From Cystobasidiopsis lactophilus (lineage: Eukaryota > Basidiomycota > Agaricostilbomycetes > Agaricostilbales > Chionosphaeraceae), in NCBI GenBank assembly GCA_001599975.1, contig BCIO01000001.1:2480001-2544000 (forward strand): a stretch of 64,000 nt of DNA, read 5' to 3'. Made by a program: the position numbers and the translations under genes. The notes beneath the pieces were generated by a model. That model was given only the letters and a program-made list of their open reading frames with translations. It was not told the origin of the DNA and searched no databases. This document shows positions 38,001 to 48,113 of the stretch, in pieces (position 1 is the stretch's first letter; each line of letters begins with the position of its first letter).

Positions 38001-39712
38001 GCCACAAACGTAGCCGAGACATCCATTACTTTGCCAGATTGTGAGGTCGTCATCGACACCGGCAAAGTCAAGGAGATCCGCTTGGTCAACGGTCTGTCAA
38101 GACTGGAAGAGGTTTGGGTCTCAAAAGCGGCGGCAAAGCAGCGAAGAGGACGCGCTGGAAGGACCCGGGCCGGATTGTGAGCGTCGACCTACCTCCCGCA
38201 GACTTCGCACTAATCTTGCCAGATGCTACAAACTCTACACGCACTGGTCGCACGAGGAGCTGGGTGATCACACCTTGCCTGAGATTCTGCGTGTACCATT
38301 GGTAGGCGAAAGCCCTTGTGCCATGGTAGCCGCCGCTGACACTGGCTCGCAGGAAAATCTGGTTCTGACTATCAAGGCAACGCACAAGGTCCCGTCCGTA
38401 TCAAAATATCTAGCAGATGCCGTGACCGCGCCACCGCTGCAGTCTATCCAGTTGGCTGAACAAACTTGCTATCACCTTGGGGCGCTACAAGACAACGAGG
38501 TCACATCTCTTGGTCGATTCATGGTTCGCCGGTGCCATTAAATCCTGGAGCATTATTGATATGCTTGTGCCAGGCTCTCCTTCCTCTGGACCTCCGATTG
38601 GGCAAAGTAAGTCGTCTGCAGGCCTCGTCCTCATTTCATCGTGTTAGCTTAATATGTGAGCAGCTCTTGGTACTGAGCGCGCTGTTCGATTGTCCCGAGG
38701 ATGGAGCCACCTTGGCAGCTCTTTTGTCAGCCAAGCCGCTCTTTTCCAGCCCACGAGATAAGCTGGAGGCGGCCACCAAGTGCGCTATTTTTCTGCTTCC
38801 AAGCCAAAGACGTCTCCTGAAGCTGCATTAGAGCCCGCAAGGAGTATTTCCGAGCCGAGAGTGACCCTTTGTCCGATCTTTCAGCGTACAGGGCTTGCAT
38901 GCAGCTTGGTAGAAAAGAGCGTCGGGCCTTTTGTGACGATCACTTCATCTCCCCGTCCGCGTGCGAAGAGATATCGACTCTACAAAGAGTGAGCGAACTT
39001 GTCCTCAGAGCTAAAGCGAAGAGTGCTCAATTCAACGGACAGGACTACCAACAAGCGTTGCGTTCCATCGGCCTTTCTCGAGAGCAAGGCCCCGGCCAGC
39101 CAGCAGATGAGCTGCTCAAGAGCCTTTTGTTCGCCAGTTCTATGCACGCCGCACGCGTTCGCCTACCCGAAGCAAAGTACACTGGCACGGCAATGGGCGC
39201 CGTTCAAAAAGAGCACGAGGCGCGCGAGATTCGAGTGAGCTAAGGCGCTGTTGCTTGCTGGGCATGATCTCACACTGCCCCCAAAGTACTTTGAGCAAGA
39301 GCGAGTCTTTCTGCATCCAGGCTCACTCCTCTTCGATGCGACGAAACTATCCAGCGGCTTCATCACGTATTCGAGCAAGCAGCTGTCCGCCAAGACATTC
39401 CTGCGAGGCGTTTCCTCACTTCCCACTTACGCCCTTCTTCTCTTTGCCAACGACGTGGCGCCGGTGCCAAACGGGGTGGCGGTCAAGCTGGGCGATCTCG
39501 ACTTCAAAATTCAAGCGTTTCCAAAGCTCTCAGTGCTCGTTCGATCCCTGAAAAAGCTGTTCGACGTCGAGCTAGAGTCAATATTCGACAAGCCCCAAGC
39601 GGTCATGGATCAACGGCTGCGCGATATCTTGTGTGTAAAAGCCGGTCCCCATTTGTTGCCCAATCAGGCTGACGTGGAGCACAGCGAGATGCTCATCGAG
39701 GAAAGGGGATAG
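35053..39712 (+). CDS. DExH-box RNA helicase, YLR419W/Ucp12/DHX29-DHX57 type
   Basis: Large DEAH/RHA helicase. The N-terminus (MPKKPPPSTG) is followed by a dsRBD-like region (LFPGWTGKTPLTLLNEYCQR, LGALYALYRVANGLNLRNVI), two UBA-like segments (AKQMLCQLGFSPADVERG; ERIQRQLGVPLSDVESSF) and an RWD domain (LDDEILTLQSIYPEIVL). The helicase core has motif I AGETGSGKTTQ (about 36935, split by an intron), Ia TQPRRISALS, II VVDECHERS (about 37352), III LMSATPD, V TNVAETSITLPD and VI QRRGRAGR. HA2 and OB-fold regions reach the stop at 39712. Motif II is DECH rather than DEAH. The frame is open upstream to 34819, overlapping BolA in another phase; I chose the ATG at 35053 because that upstream part looks non-coding. 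Intron edges after 37200 are approximate. It converges on BRCA2, with only 25 bp between stops. Confidence 0.87.
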
Positions 39713-39737
39713 CATCTAAAATGTTGCAGCTGGGGCA

Positions 39738-42700
39738 TCAGGAACGAGGAAGGAAGCGAGAAGCTTTGCCTGCGGTCAAGAATATCTCGCCCTCGATGGC
39801 CGTGCTCCTGCTCCAGGTGTGACCCTGCGGTCTCACGTTCGTCACCCAGTAGCGCCCACCTTCTTTGAACAGGCCATCGTACTCGACAGCACCGTAGACT
39901 GTGAGCTGCGCTTGAAAGCCAAAGTCCTGAGCCACGCTGTCCCGCACTTGCAGCACTCGAAAGTTGGAGATTTTGGGTTCAGGACATATCGACTGCACCT
40001 AAAGATCAATCAATGCTTCGAGAACCGAAATCTGCAGCACGCACGTCGACCTCGCTCTGCAGCTCAAATTGAGCGTTGTCCTGCTTTTCGCGAATTTGGT
40101 GGGTGGCGGTTTCGGAAAGCTCCGCGAGCTGGTCGCGGGAGAGGGTGTACAGGCCTTGGTGGGATTTGGAAGCGCACAGGTCGTCCAGGAAGGTCTCGGG
40201 TTCGAAATCTTCGAGAGGGGCGCCGGTGGCTTGTGCTCGCAGCGCAGAGGCACGCTCGGCGACGGCCGCCAAGCGCTCCAGGTCGGCCTCGTAGTCCCGG
40301 TAGACTTTATCAGCGGCGGCTCTTCTGTCACGCTGCACGACCATGTGTAAGCGGCGCCAGGAGCAAAGAAAATACGAGGCACGACTTGCCTCCCACTTGA
40401 TCTGTCGAGCGCGCTCCTCCACCTCATTCCATGGCGCCTTGTCACGATTCTCTTCGCCTATTTCTCTGAACCCGATCGGATAGATTCTGAGGATCGTGAC
40501 GTCGAGCAGAGCAGCAGGGCCGCCTTCGGGCGAAAGGCTTCGCAAAGTCGCCACGCAGGCGCGATGGCTGAAACCAAGCCGACGGTCCCAGCGGGCGATG
40601 CTAGATGAATTGGCGTGAATGGTCAGGGAGGAAGAGTCTTGGGCATCTAGGACATCGTTGCCCTCTTTCGTGTCGAGCTGCACAAGGTTGAGCCCGAGTT
40701 TACCATGGCTCAGATGAAAGATGGCCCACCCGACAGCCGGTCATTTCGATCTTGGTGCCAATAGAAATTTTACCGCGTTTGGCGGCGTAAGAAAGGACGG
40801 GGTCGATGTTGTCGGCCTTGATGCGATACCACCCATCGGTGAGCTCGAAGCCAGAGACGTACGGCTCCTCTTGCTCTTGAGGCACCTCTTCACCGTCCAA
40901 AGTCACTTCTTGGGGGGCCGGTGGAGGAATTGTCCAGTAGAGTTGGGAGACAGCAAGGACCATCGGCGACGAGGCGGGGGAATCGTGCTCCTGTATGCGC
41001 TTGATGGCCGAGCGGTGAGAGAGGTTGACTTCTCGCTCGTAGCTGGTCCGTCCTTGTTAGACGAAGAGAAGCTCGGAAAAGGAGTGGAATGACTGACCGA
41101 TACAGCAACTGCTTCCAAACCGCGTCCCAGCACCACCAATCATCCTTATTGGTCGGCTTGCTCCGGACATAGCCGCCCAATTTCCACACGATCAGGCACC
41201 AATGGTTGCGCACCCAGTCCTCGGTGATAACGATGGCGCCCATGCTCATCAACTCTTGGAAGGCTTCCTTCCAGCCTTTGGTGGCTCCGCTAGGCGTCGG
41301 AAATCGAACATCCGCAGAGTTCAAGGAATCAAGGTGGATGACTTCGATGGGCCTACTCTCAACAGTCATGGGACAGTCACCGGTACAGCTAGAAGCAACT
41401 TACACGTCCAACGCGCGCAGGCCGTAGATCGACAGGCCGGGCGTCAATCCGAAAGCCTCCATGCCGACTCGTCGAAGGTCTGAAGGCACTGCATCGTTTG
41501 TCAGAGGGGTTTTCTGAAGCGAATGGTATCGAAGGCACCTTTGAGGTCGAAAAATTTCTGGTAGCCCTTGCGGCCATTGCGAACGCTCTGAGATGGCTTT
41601 GAACCTTGACTTGGCAGGACAACAGCGGGTTGCTGGGAAAGAGATCGGGCTCTTATATCCTTTGCGAACTTTTCGATGTCTTGCTCAGTTGGGCGAACGC
41701 CGTTTTTGAAGGGCGGCTTGAACTTGGGCCGTTGAGACAGCGCCTGGGACGACCGCAGGCCTCGCATACTCAGGTCGATGACTTTCTTCGGCCCGCCTTG
41801 CGTGTGCACTGCGCCTTGAGAAAGGTTTTGAGATCCGCCAAAGACGGATTGGCTCGACAGCTGGGAGATGCGCTGGACGACCGGCGAAGGTGTCGGGTTG
41901 GCAACGCGCATCGGCGGCCTAAACCGAGTGGGATTAGTCCTTGGCGTTTGGAAGTCCTGGAATGGGCGGGCGGGCCCGGTGGTGGTCTGGGGAAGGGGCA
42001 CTGACGACAGCGACAGCGAATCGGAGGCTATCGTCTGCACTTGCGATAGAGGGTGAGCGGGGCGCGAGACGAGAGCAGGGGGTGGGATTGGTCGAGCCAC
42101 CCTGTTGAGGGTCGGGGAGTCTTGAGCTGCGATGATGTCGTCGTTGCGCATAGCCGAATCCAGGGCGTAAGGAGTGGGTTCACCATCCGGTCTGGGTGGC
42201 GCAGGCGGAAGGTCAGGCGACGCAAGCAGAGCTTCGGCTCGTGAAATGGCGTTCGCAGAGGGGACTGGCACGCTCCGTCCTCCGGCGGTCTTGAATGCCA
42301 TCGCAAAGCTTTGCAGGCCGGTTTCGTGCGGCAACGAGTCGGTATCAGGCGCCAAGGGCGCGCTGAAAAAGTCTTCTAAAGTTCGACCATCTGGATGATC
42401 CTCGACCAGTTCGTCGCTGCGCCGTGGCTCTCGAGCGGACTGGAAGGCGTTCTCGAAGCCCATGAGGTCGCCGCCATTGGCCACCTTTGCAATGCTGGCT
42501 TCCGCTTCCGCTGAGTCACCAGAAGGATTTGTAAAAGTAGGAGGGTCTTGTGGGTCGGGTACAGCTTGCCGCGCAGAGGCGAATGCAGCATCAAAGCGGG
42601 CCTGACCGTCCGAAGGCGAGCGCACAGGTTGGGATTCGAGCGCCTTCTGTCCCTTTCGAACCGCGTCTTCAGAAGGTGGCGCAACGGGGTTGCCATGGCC

Positions 42701-43646
42701 GGTGACGAAGCCCATGGTAGAAAATCCGGCTGACAGCGCGGGCGTCTGGCTGTCACCCATTGCGTCGCCGCGACCTGAGAGGATCAAGTCCTGGCTCTGG
42801 TCGAAAGAGTTGGCGGCCTGTAGCATGAGCTCTTCCGAGTGGTCGTCCCAGTACTCCTCGTCCTCGCGATCTTGGTCGAAAGAGCCACCAGTGGCCGGCA
42901 GCTCGATCTGTTCCTCCTCCTCCGCTGGCACCGGGGCCGACCCAATCAGCTGGCTCAGAGCCTGATCTTGAGTTTCCAGCAGGTCTGCCTCCCAGTCGTC
43001 AGACCCGAGATCCAGCAGCAGGTCTTGGTCGCCATTGTTGTTTTCGAGCTTTTGACGCTTCCACGGCCGCTCGGCGTCCACTTTTTCCGACGTTTCAGGG
43101 CCTGTGGATCTTCTCTGAGATGTGGACTCACTATTTGGCGCGCTTTGAGCCCGCGAACTTGGCGCAACGCCTCCAGGGGGCGCCCTCACTCTGAAAGCGG
43201 CGGGAAAAAAAAGTTGTGGCGGCGTGGCACTCCCTTGAGGCCGGTACGCCAATGGGCTCTCCAAACTCATGTCTATGCCTTGCGCAACCTGTTGCAGTGC
43301 TTCTGAAAGGACGTTTTGCGGGTTCTTTTGAATACCAAAGCTCGTTGAGGTGGTATGGCTGACCATCGGACCCTGCTTGTGTTTTCGGCCTCGCTCGCTC
43401 GCTGGCTTGCTGCCTCCTTCAGGCTTTTGATCGTTCTTTTGAATGTTTCTTTTCAACACTGGGACAGACATCTGGGGACGTGTCGCGTTGCGGAGGTGAG
43501 AGGTGAGATCCCAAGGCTGGTCGCTGTTCTTCCTGTGGTAGGCGCCTGCTTCGTCCTCCCCTCGCGCCTTGTACTCAAAGCCCACTATTATGGCTCAGTT
43601 ACAGATTTGTGGAGTCCCGGGCACCGTCTAACGGCCAGTTGCTCAT
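39738..43646 (-). CDS. BRH2: BRCA2/Brh2 recombination mediator
   Basis: Loads Rad51 on RPA-coated single strands in homologous recombination. The large exon (about 43560-41501) is disordered and acidic and holds Rad51-binding BRC-type modules: GFVTGHGNPVAPPSEDAVRK (about 42640-42725) and AFKTAGGRSVPVPSANAISR (about 42226-42305), plus two degenerate ones (AFASARQAVP; AFQSAREPRR). The helical domain (WVRNHWCLIVWKLGGYVRSK) and OB folds follow: VSGFELTDGWYRIKADNIDP; RLGFSHRACVATLRSLSPEG; VTILRIYPIGFREIG; then FKEGGRYWVTNVRPQGHTW. The stop is at 39738. One intron has a GC donor at 40389 (GAG|GCAAGT). The first exon (MSNWPLD, from 43646) is tentative: the main frame opens on an acceptor, not an ATG. 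The symbol follows Ustilago usage. Confidence 0.9.
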
Positions 43647-44145
43647 CGTTGTGCCCGTTTACCTCCTCCCCCTACCTTATCAAGTTACGTTGGTCGTGCC
43701 CTCCAGCAGTCTCTTGTACCTACCAGAATAGTTCTGGTTGCTCTTCTGGGTGCCTTGTCAACAGCAAAGGAGCCGGTTGTTCGCGATGCCTGCTTTCGAT
43801 GTCTCTGCTCTGGCCTTGCGCCAACCGTTCCATTCAGACTAACAAATATTTCTGAGCGATTTAAGCTGCCCCTTATCAGAGGATCTAGGCCACACGTGTC
43901 GATGCGAGTTTGGGAGGAGAAGGAGGTGGTGGCAAATAATGGGTGCAAGGGAGACTGGAATGCAATCGTCTACCTGCCAGCGCCTATCCCTGGAATTTAT
44001 GTATTTAGTGCCCTATGAAACATCCGAACACAACTCGGAATACACCACAAATCGGGCAGAGCCACTTGCACAGGGCTCCAACCGCCGCCGCGCCGGCTCT
44101 TTGCCCTCCACGTCGGCCATACTTTCTCCTCAATAAGTGCTCACC
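43647..44145. other. Divergent promoter region between BRCA2 and IST1
   Basis: About 500 bp with no supported gene. It contains a pyrimidine-rich stretch on the plus strand (around 43661-43677) just upstream of the tentative BRCA2 start and should serve both divergent genes. The 5' exon of BRCA2 may extend into it. Confidence 0.45.
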
Positions 44146-45233
44146 ATGTCGAGCGCCTCTTCAGCTGCGATGCGTTTCAAAGTGGTGCGTTCAGTCCCTG
44201 CCCCAGGCGCCCTTTCCGATGGCTCAAGAGAAGTGGAGGAACCCGCAGGCGTTGAAACTGGCCTGCCAAAGGACTCGCATGATCGGCCTCAAGAAGGAAG
44301 CCGTCAACAAGCAAGAGCGGCGCAACATCGCCTCGTTGCTAGAGCGAGGGAAAGAGGAGACGGCTAGGATCGTGAGCAAACGCTCTCCTCATCTTCGGGG
44401 GATCATCCTTCATCTGACAGCTCCGGTGGAAAAGCGAGTGGAGACCATCGTCAATGAAGAGATCTACATCGAGCTGTTGGAGGTGCTCGAGCTGTTCTGC
44501 GAGCTGTGCATCGCCCGGTTTGGCCTGATTGAGCAGTCTCGGTGAGCGCGGCGTCCCGAGGTCCCTTTCTTTCGAAACCTTCAGCTCATGCGTGCGATCA
44601 CAGCGAGGTGGACGAGGGGATCAAGGAAGCTGTGGCTGGTATCATTTATGCGGCACCAAAGTAAGGAAGTCTAATCAACACAGCCGAGGCGAGTGCTCAA
44701 GGCCAGCGCGCAGGACGGACATCAAGGAGCTGCACGTCGTGGCCAACCTTTTCCTGCAGCACTACGGGAGAGAGTTCAGCCTAGAGTGCATGGAGAACAA
44801 GGACAACCAGGTGCCGGCGCGCATCACGACCAAGCTGGTCATCCAGACGCCCTCGACGGAACTGGTCGATTTGTACCTCTACGAGATCGCGAAGGCCTAC
44901 TCGGTAGACTGGAAGCCGTCGAGCATGCCAGCGGACGAAGCCGAGGCTTTGGGGGCACCGCCCGACTTGCACGACGTGTCGCTGGAAGAGAGGGAGGTGG
45001 TCGCCAACTTGCCCTTGACGCCGCCCATCTCGCCACCCGATGCAGCTCACACCGTCAACATCCACGCCACCTTACCCGCCCAACCTCCGCCCACCTCGAC
45101 CCCAGCGACGCTCAAGGCGCCCGAGGCCCCCAAGGCCACCCCTTTACCACCCTCCTCCAAGCCGAAAGCGACGACGGCGGACGACGAGTTTGAAGCGCTC
45201 AAGAAACGGTTCGATGCTTTGAAGCGGAAGTAG
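44146..45233 (+). CDS. IST1: Ist1, ESCRT-III regulator
   Basis: Regulator of Vps4 recruitment, binding Did2 at endosomes and midbodies. The start MSSASSAAMRFK is split by an intron from MAQEKWRNPQALKLACQRTR, then GLKKEAVNKQERRNIASLLE. With an acceptor at about 44432 the next exon continues ARIRVETIVNEEIYIELLEV, the exact IST1 core (an alternative acceptor about 20 nt upstream breaks it). LELFCELCIARFGLIEQS, EGIKEAVAGIIYAAPKTDIK and VVANLFLQHYGREFSLECME follow, then a Pro/Ala-rich linker and a C-terminal DDEFEALKKRFDALKRK, which resembles a MIM element that binds MIT domains. The stop is at 45233. Length and order of parts are normal for fungi. Confidence 0.92.
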
Positions 45234-45692
45234 AGACACCTTGGCTCTACCGAAGAGCGCAAGGGGGCGCGGAAAGGCTGCAATTTAACGAAGGGTTTGT
45301 CTATTGTACAAAATTGCGCGTCAAAAAGAGTCCGGCAGGCGAATTCCGCCTGATGATGTGAAGGAACAGCGAAGAGACAAAAAGTGGGTTTTGGTATTGG
45401 TGGTGCCCCCTGGGACGTGAACGAAAGTTGTCCAGCAGGGAGCGCGGCGCGGGGGGTAAAGCCAGCTTTTGGAAGGGGGTTGAAATCGAAATGAGTGGTA
45501 TGGGTTGACCAGCAAGAGGTGATGTTGCGGAAGACGGTTTAAAGAAAAGGCGAGAGGTTTAAGAAAGGGCGGCGGCGGCGGAGTAAGGTGTCCAGCAAGG
45601 CCTCCTCTCTCCTTCCGTTCCCGCATGAAAACCTCCAGCCTTTGAAGGGTACTGAATTAATGGAGAACCAAGAAGTGCTGTAGTTGTACTAT
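45234..45692. other. Convergent intergenic region, no gene seen
   Basis: About 460 bp between the stop codons of IST1 (plus) and the small secreted precursor (minus). No supported frame. It presumably holds both 3' UTRs and polyadenylation signals. Confidence 0.5.
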
Positions 45693-46170
45693 TCACGGCG
45701 GGGCGTAGGCGGCGTCAAAGATGTTGTCGACCCCTTGCTCGACGTAATCCTGCTCGAAAATGGTGGGCGCCCGCTTCTTTTTCCGCCTGATGACCTGTCG
45801 TCGCCCCTCGTTAAAGACATGCACTGTAGACAAGTATGTAGCACGACACGCACCTTCATCTTCTTGTCCGACGCTGGCGAGGTGCGTTTCTGTTGCTGCG
45901 GCACGGGAGCGGCCTGCGTGATTTAGAGCCAGTTTCAGACCAGCAATGCGGCCATGCATGACTGTGCGCACCTGGGTGTCCCTCTTAACAGCCTCATCGC
46001 CACCAATGACCTGTTTCTCGAGTGGTCAGCTACAGGACAAAAGGGCAAAAGGGCGAGCCGAGAAGACGCACGACGACGGGCAAGTGTCTTTTCGAGAGGT
46101 TGTGGGTGGACGCGGCCGCACACAGACCAGCAGCGGCGAGGGCGATTGTTAAAAGAGCGTGAGGTTGCAT
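45693..46170 (-). CDS. Small secreted dibasic-rich precursor, candidate kexin substrate
   Basis: Not recognised. Four exons joined by introns of about 61, 58 and 59 nt give a 99-residue protein. It starts MQPHALLTIALAAAGLCAAA (signal peptide, start at 46170), then STHNLSKR, HLPVVVIGGDEAVKR, DTQAAPVPQQQKR, TSPASDKKMKVIRRKKKR, and the acidic end APTIFEQDYVEQGVDNIF then DAAYAPP before the stop at 45693. Every segment ends in Lys-Arg, the Kex2 cleavage signal, as in fungal pheromone and repeat-peptide precursors. The segments themselves are not repeats of each other. The donors are GTGCGT/GTGCGC types typical for this genome. Alternative view: a basic nuclear protein with a mis-assigned first exon, since KVIRRKKKR is also a plausible NLS. 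Confidence 0.55.
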
Positions 46171-46495
46171 TGTGCGCGAATGGGCTCTCAGAGCCGGAGA
46201 GGGGGAACAGACGGTGGGCGCAGGAGAAGAGAGAAGCACACGGTCGCACAAATTGCCGTCAGGAGGCTCGTGCTCAGCAATAGTCCCCTTTGTCGCTTTG
46301 TCGGTTGGGCAGGCGCTGGGATGATGCGGATCCAAGAGTGAAAAAACCAGTTTTCAGACCGGGGACATCGTAGACCAGAGCAACACAACAAGCTTGCGTG
46401 AAGGCGAGGACGCGCCCGCCGATGGGATCGCGACCCTCCACTTTGTTTGCAGCCGGCCACATCGTGATTATTACCGCGCAAGCACGACTAGAGTA
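46171..46495. other. Divergent promoter region
   Basis: About 325 bp between the start codons of the secreted precursor (minus) and the Csm1/Pcs1 gene (plus). No supported coding sequence. Confidence 0.45.
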
Positions 46496-47812
46496 ATGGC
46501 GCCCAAACTGACCTTGAAGCCCAAAACGAAAGGGACCGTTGCCCAAGCCCCTGCGGCAGCACGAAAGGCGTCCGTTCAGTCCCTCAGCGGCGGCTCTGAC
46601 AGTGAGGAGCATCAATCCGAACAAGGTTTTTGGCTTTCGTCGAATATATTAGGTCGCGAATTAGGTGATTGACCAAAGAGACTTTGCAGAGGAGCAACCT
46701 GAACCGCAGAGGAAGCCGGCCAAGCGGGCGCGACTTGGAGAAGCTGAGGACGATGAGCCCGCTGCTCCTGCTGTCAGCCTGGTCGAGCACAAGAAGGTGA
46801 GTGGTTCTTCACTTTCGCGCGAGGCCAAATGTTGAAAGCTTGGGGGCAAAACAGCTGAAGAGGGACTTGGAGGCGACCAAGAGGGCGTTCGAGGAGCTCA
46901 AGGAGCTGCGGACGACCAAAGCCGAGGAAGCGCTCGCCAAGCTCCAGCAGCTCTCTGATGCGCGCGTGGACAAGCAGGCCGCCTCCCTGCGCGAGTACAA
47001 GGCCGAGGTCGAGCGGCTCACCAAGCTCACCGCCCTGTCGCCGGAGGAGAAGTCCGCCGAGGCCAGGCTGAACGGCAAGCAGATGGAGTGCGACGCGCTC
47101 AAGATCGAAGTCGCCGAGCTGAAGAAGGCGGCCAAGAAGTCGAAGGGCGAGGGGGAGTCGGGCTTGAGCGCCTTGCAGAAGAAGCTGGACGCCAAGACGG
47201 ACGAGGGTGAGCGCCCTCGACCTTTTGTTGTTGCGCCTTCCGTCTTCACTCGCTGACTCTTTGCTCGTGCTTAGCGGCAAGGCTGCAAAAGGAGCTGGAT
47301 TTCGAAGTGCAGCAGTCCAAGAAACTGACCGAGAAGCTGCCCGCCCCTGCTTCGTCCGCCTCAACGTCCGGTAGCAGTCAGGACGAGTACGTTTCAAAAC
47401 GCATGGAGGTGTACACGGATATGGTTGGCTTGGTCATTCTCGCCACCAACCGCTCCGACGTTGGCTATGTCCACTCCTGCCTACTCTCCGACGCCCGGTC
47501 CACGCGATGTAAATGCTTCTTTCGTTTCAGTCCCTTCTTTGTTGAGGCTCATTGCGCCTGCGGGACAAAACAGCCCTCTCGTTCAAGCTCACCTACCATC
47601 CGGACGGCACCGTATCTTACGAACCCGATGTCGACCTCCAGAGGGACGCCGAGCTCCTCACCGCTTTCGACGGCACTCGGTATGGCTCCTACATGCGCTT
47701 TCCCGAGAAGTCGGCCCAGGAGTGCTTCAAGGGCCTGTTCAAGGTCATGAACGACCTCACCGACTTGGACGACAGCGTGGGCGACGAGTCGTTCGCCACC
47801 AACGCCGACTGA
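46496..47812 (+). CDS. Monopolin subunit Csm1/Pcs1-like
   Basis: Kinetochore/rDNA cross-linker. The start MAPKLTLKPKTKGTVAQAPA opens a basic disordered N-terminus with an acidic patch (EAEDDEPAAP). A long coiled coil follows (LKRDLEATKRAFEELKELRT, KQAASLREYKAEVERLTKLT, GKQMECDALKIEVAELKKAA). The C-terminal globular RWD-like domain begins MEVYTDMVGLVILATNRSDV and continues ALSFKLTYHPDGTVSYEPDV, then LQRDAELLTAFDGTRYGSYM and FPEKSAQECFKGLFKVMNDL; it ends at 47812. Coiled coil plus this C-terminal pattern is the Csm1/Pcs1 architecture. Five or so introns; the one near 47470-47545 is approximate. Spc24-type kinetochore proteins share the fold, so I keep some reserve. Confidence 0.75.
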
Positions 47813-48113
47813 GCGTCGTTTGGCATGCGGGTGTTGTGTGCCGCCATGGAGGGCAGCTTGTACGATTTTTGACGAGGAGACGGGATTTCAAGCGGTTGTT
47901 TTGGAAATGGAAGGATGCCATTTCGCATTCCCTGATCAGCGCAGTTTGACTTGCGATCTGGAAGGGTGATTGTAAACTCTATAGGCTTGGCCCTTGACCG
48001 AGCAGGAAGGAAGCGAACGCTTTTGCCACCGAGACCAAAAGTCGGAAGCCCACGTCAGCGAGCCAGATCCACGGTCTCCAGCTCCCCTGCCAAGCATCCA
48101 CGAACGACGCGCA
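47813..48113. other. Intergenic region upstream of the acyl-CoA synthetase
   Basis: About 300 bp between the Csm1/Pcs1-like stop codon and the next start codon on the same strand. No supported gene. Confidence 0.45.
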
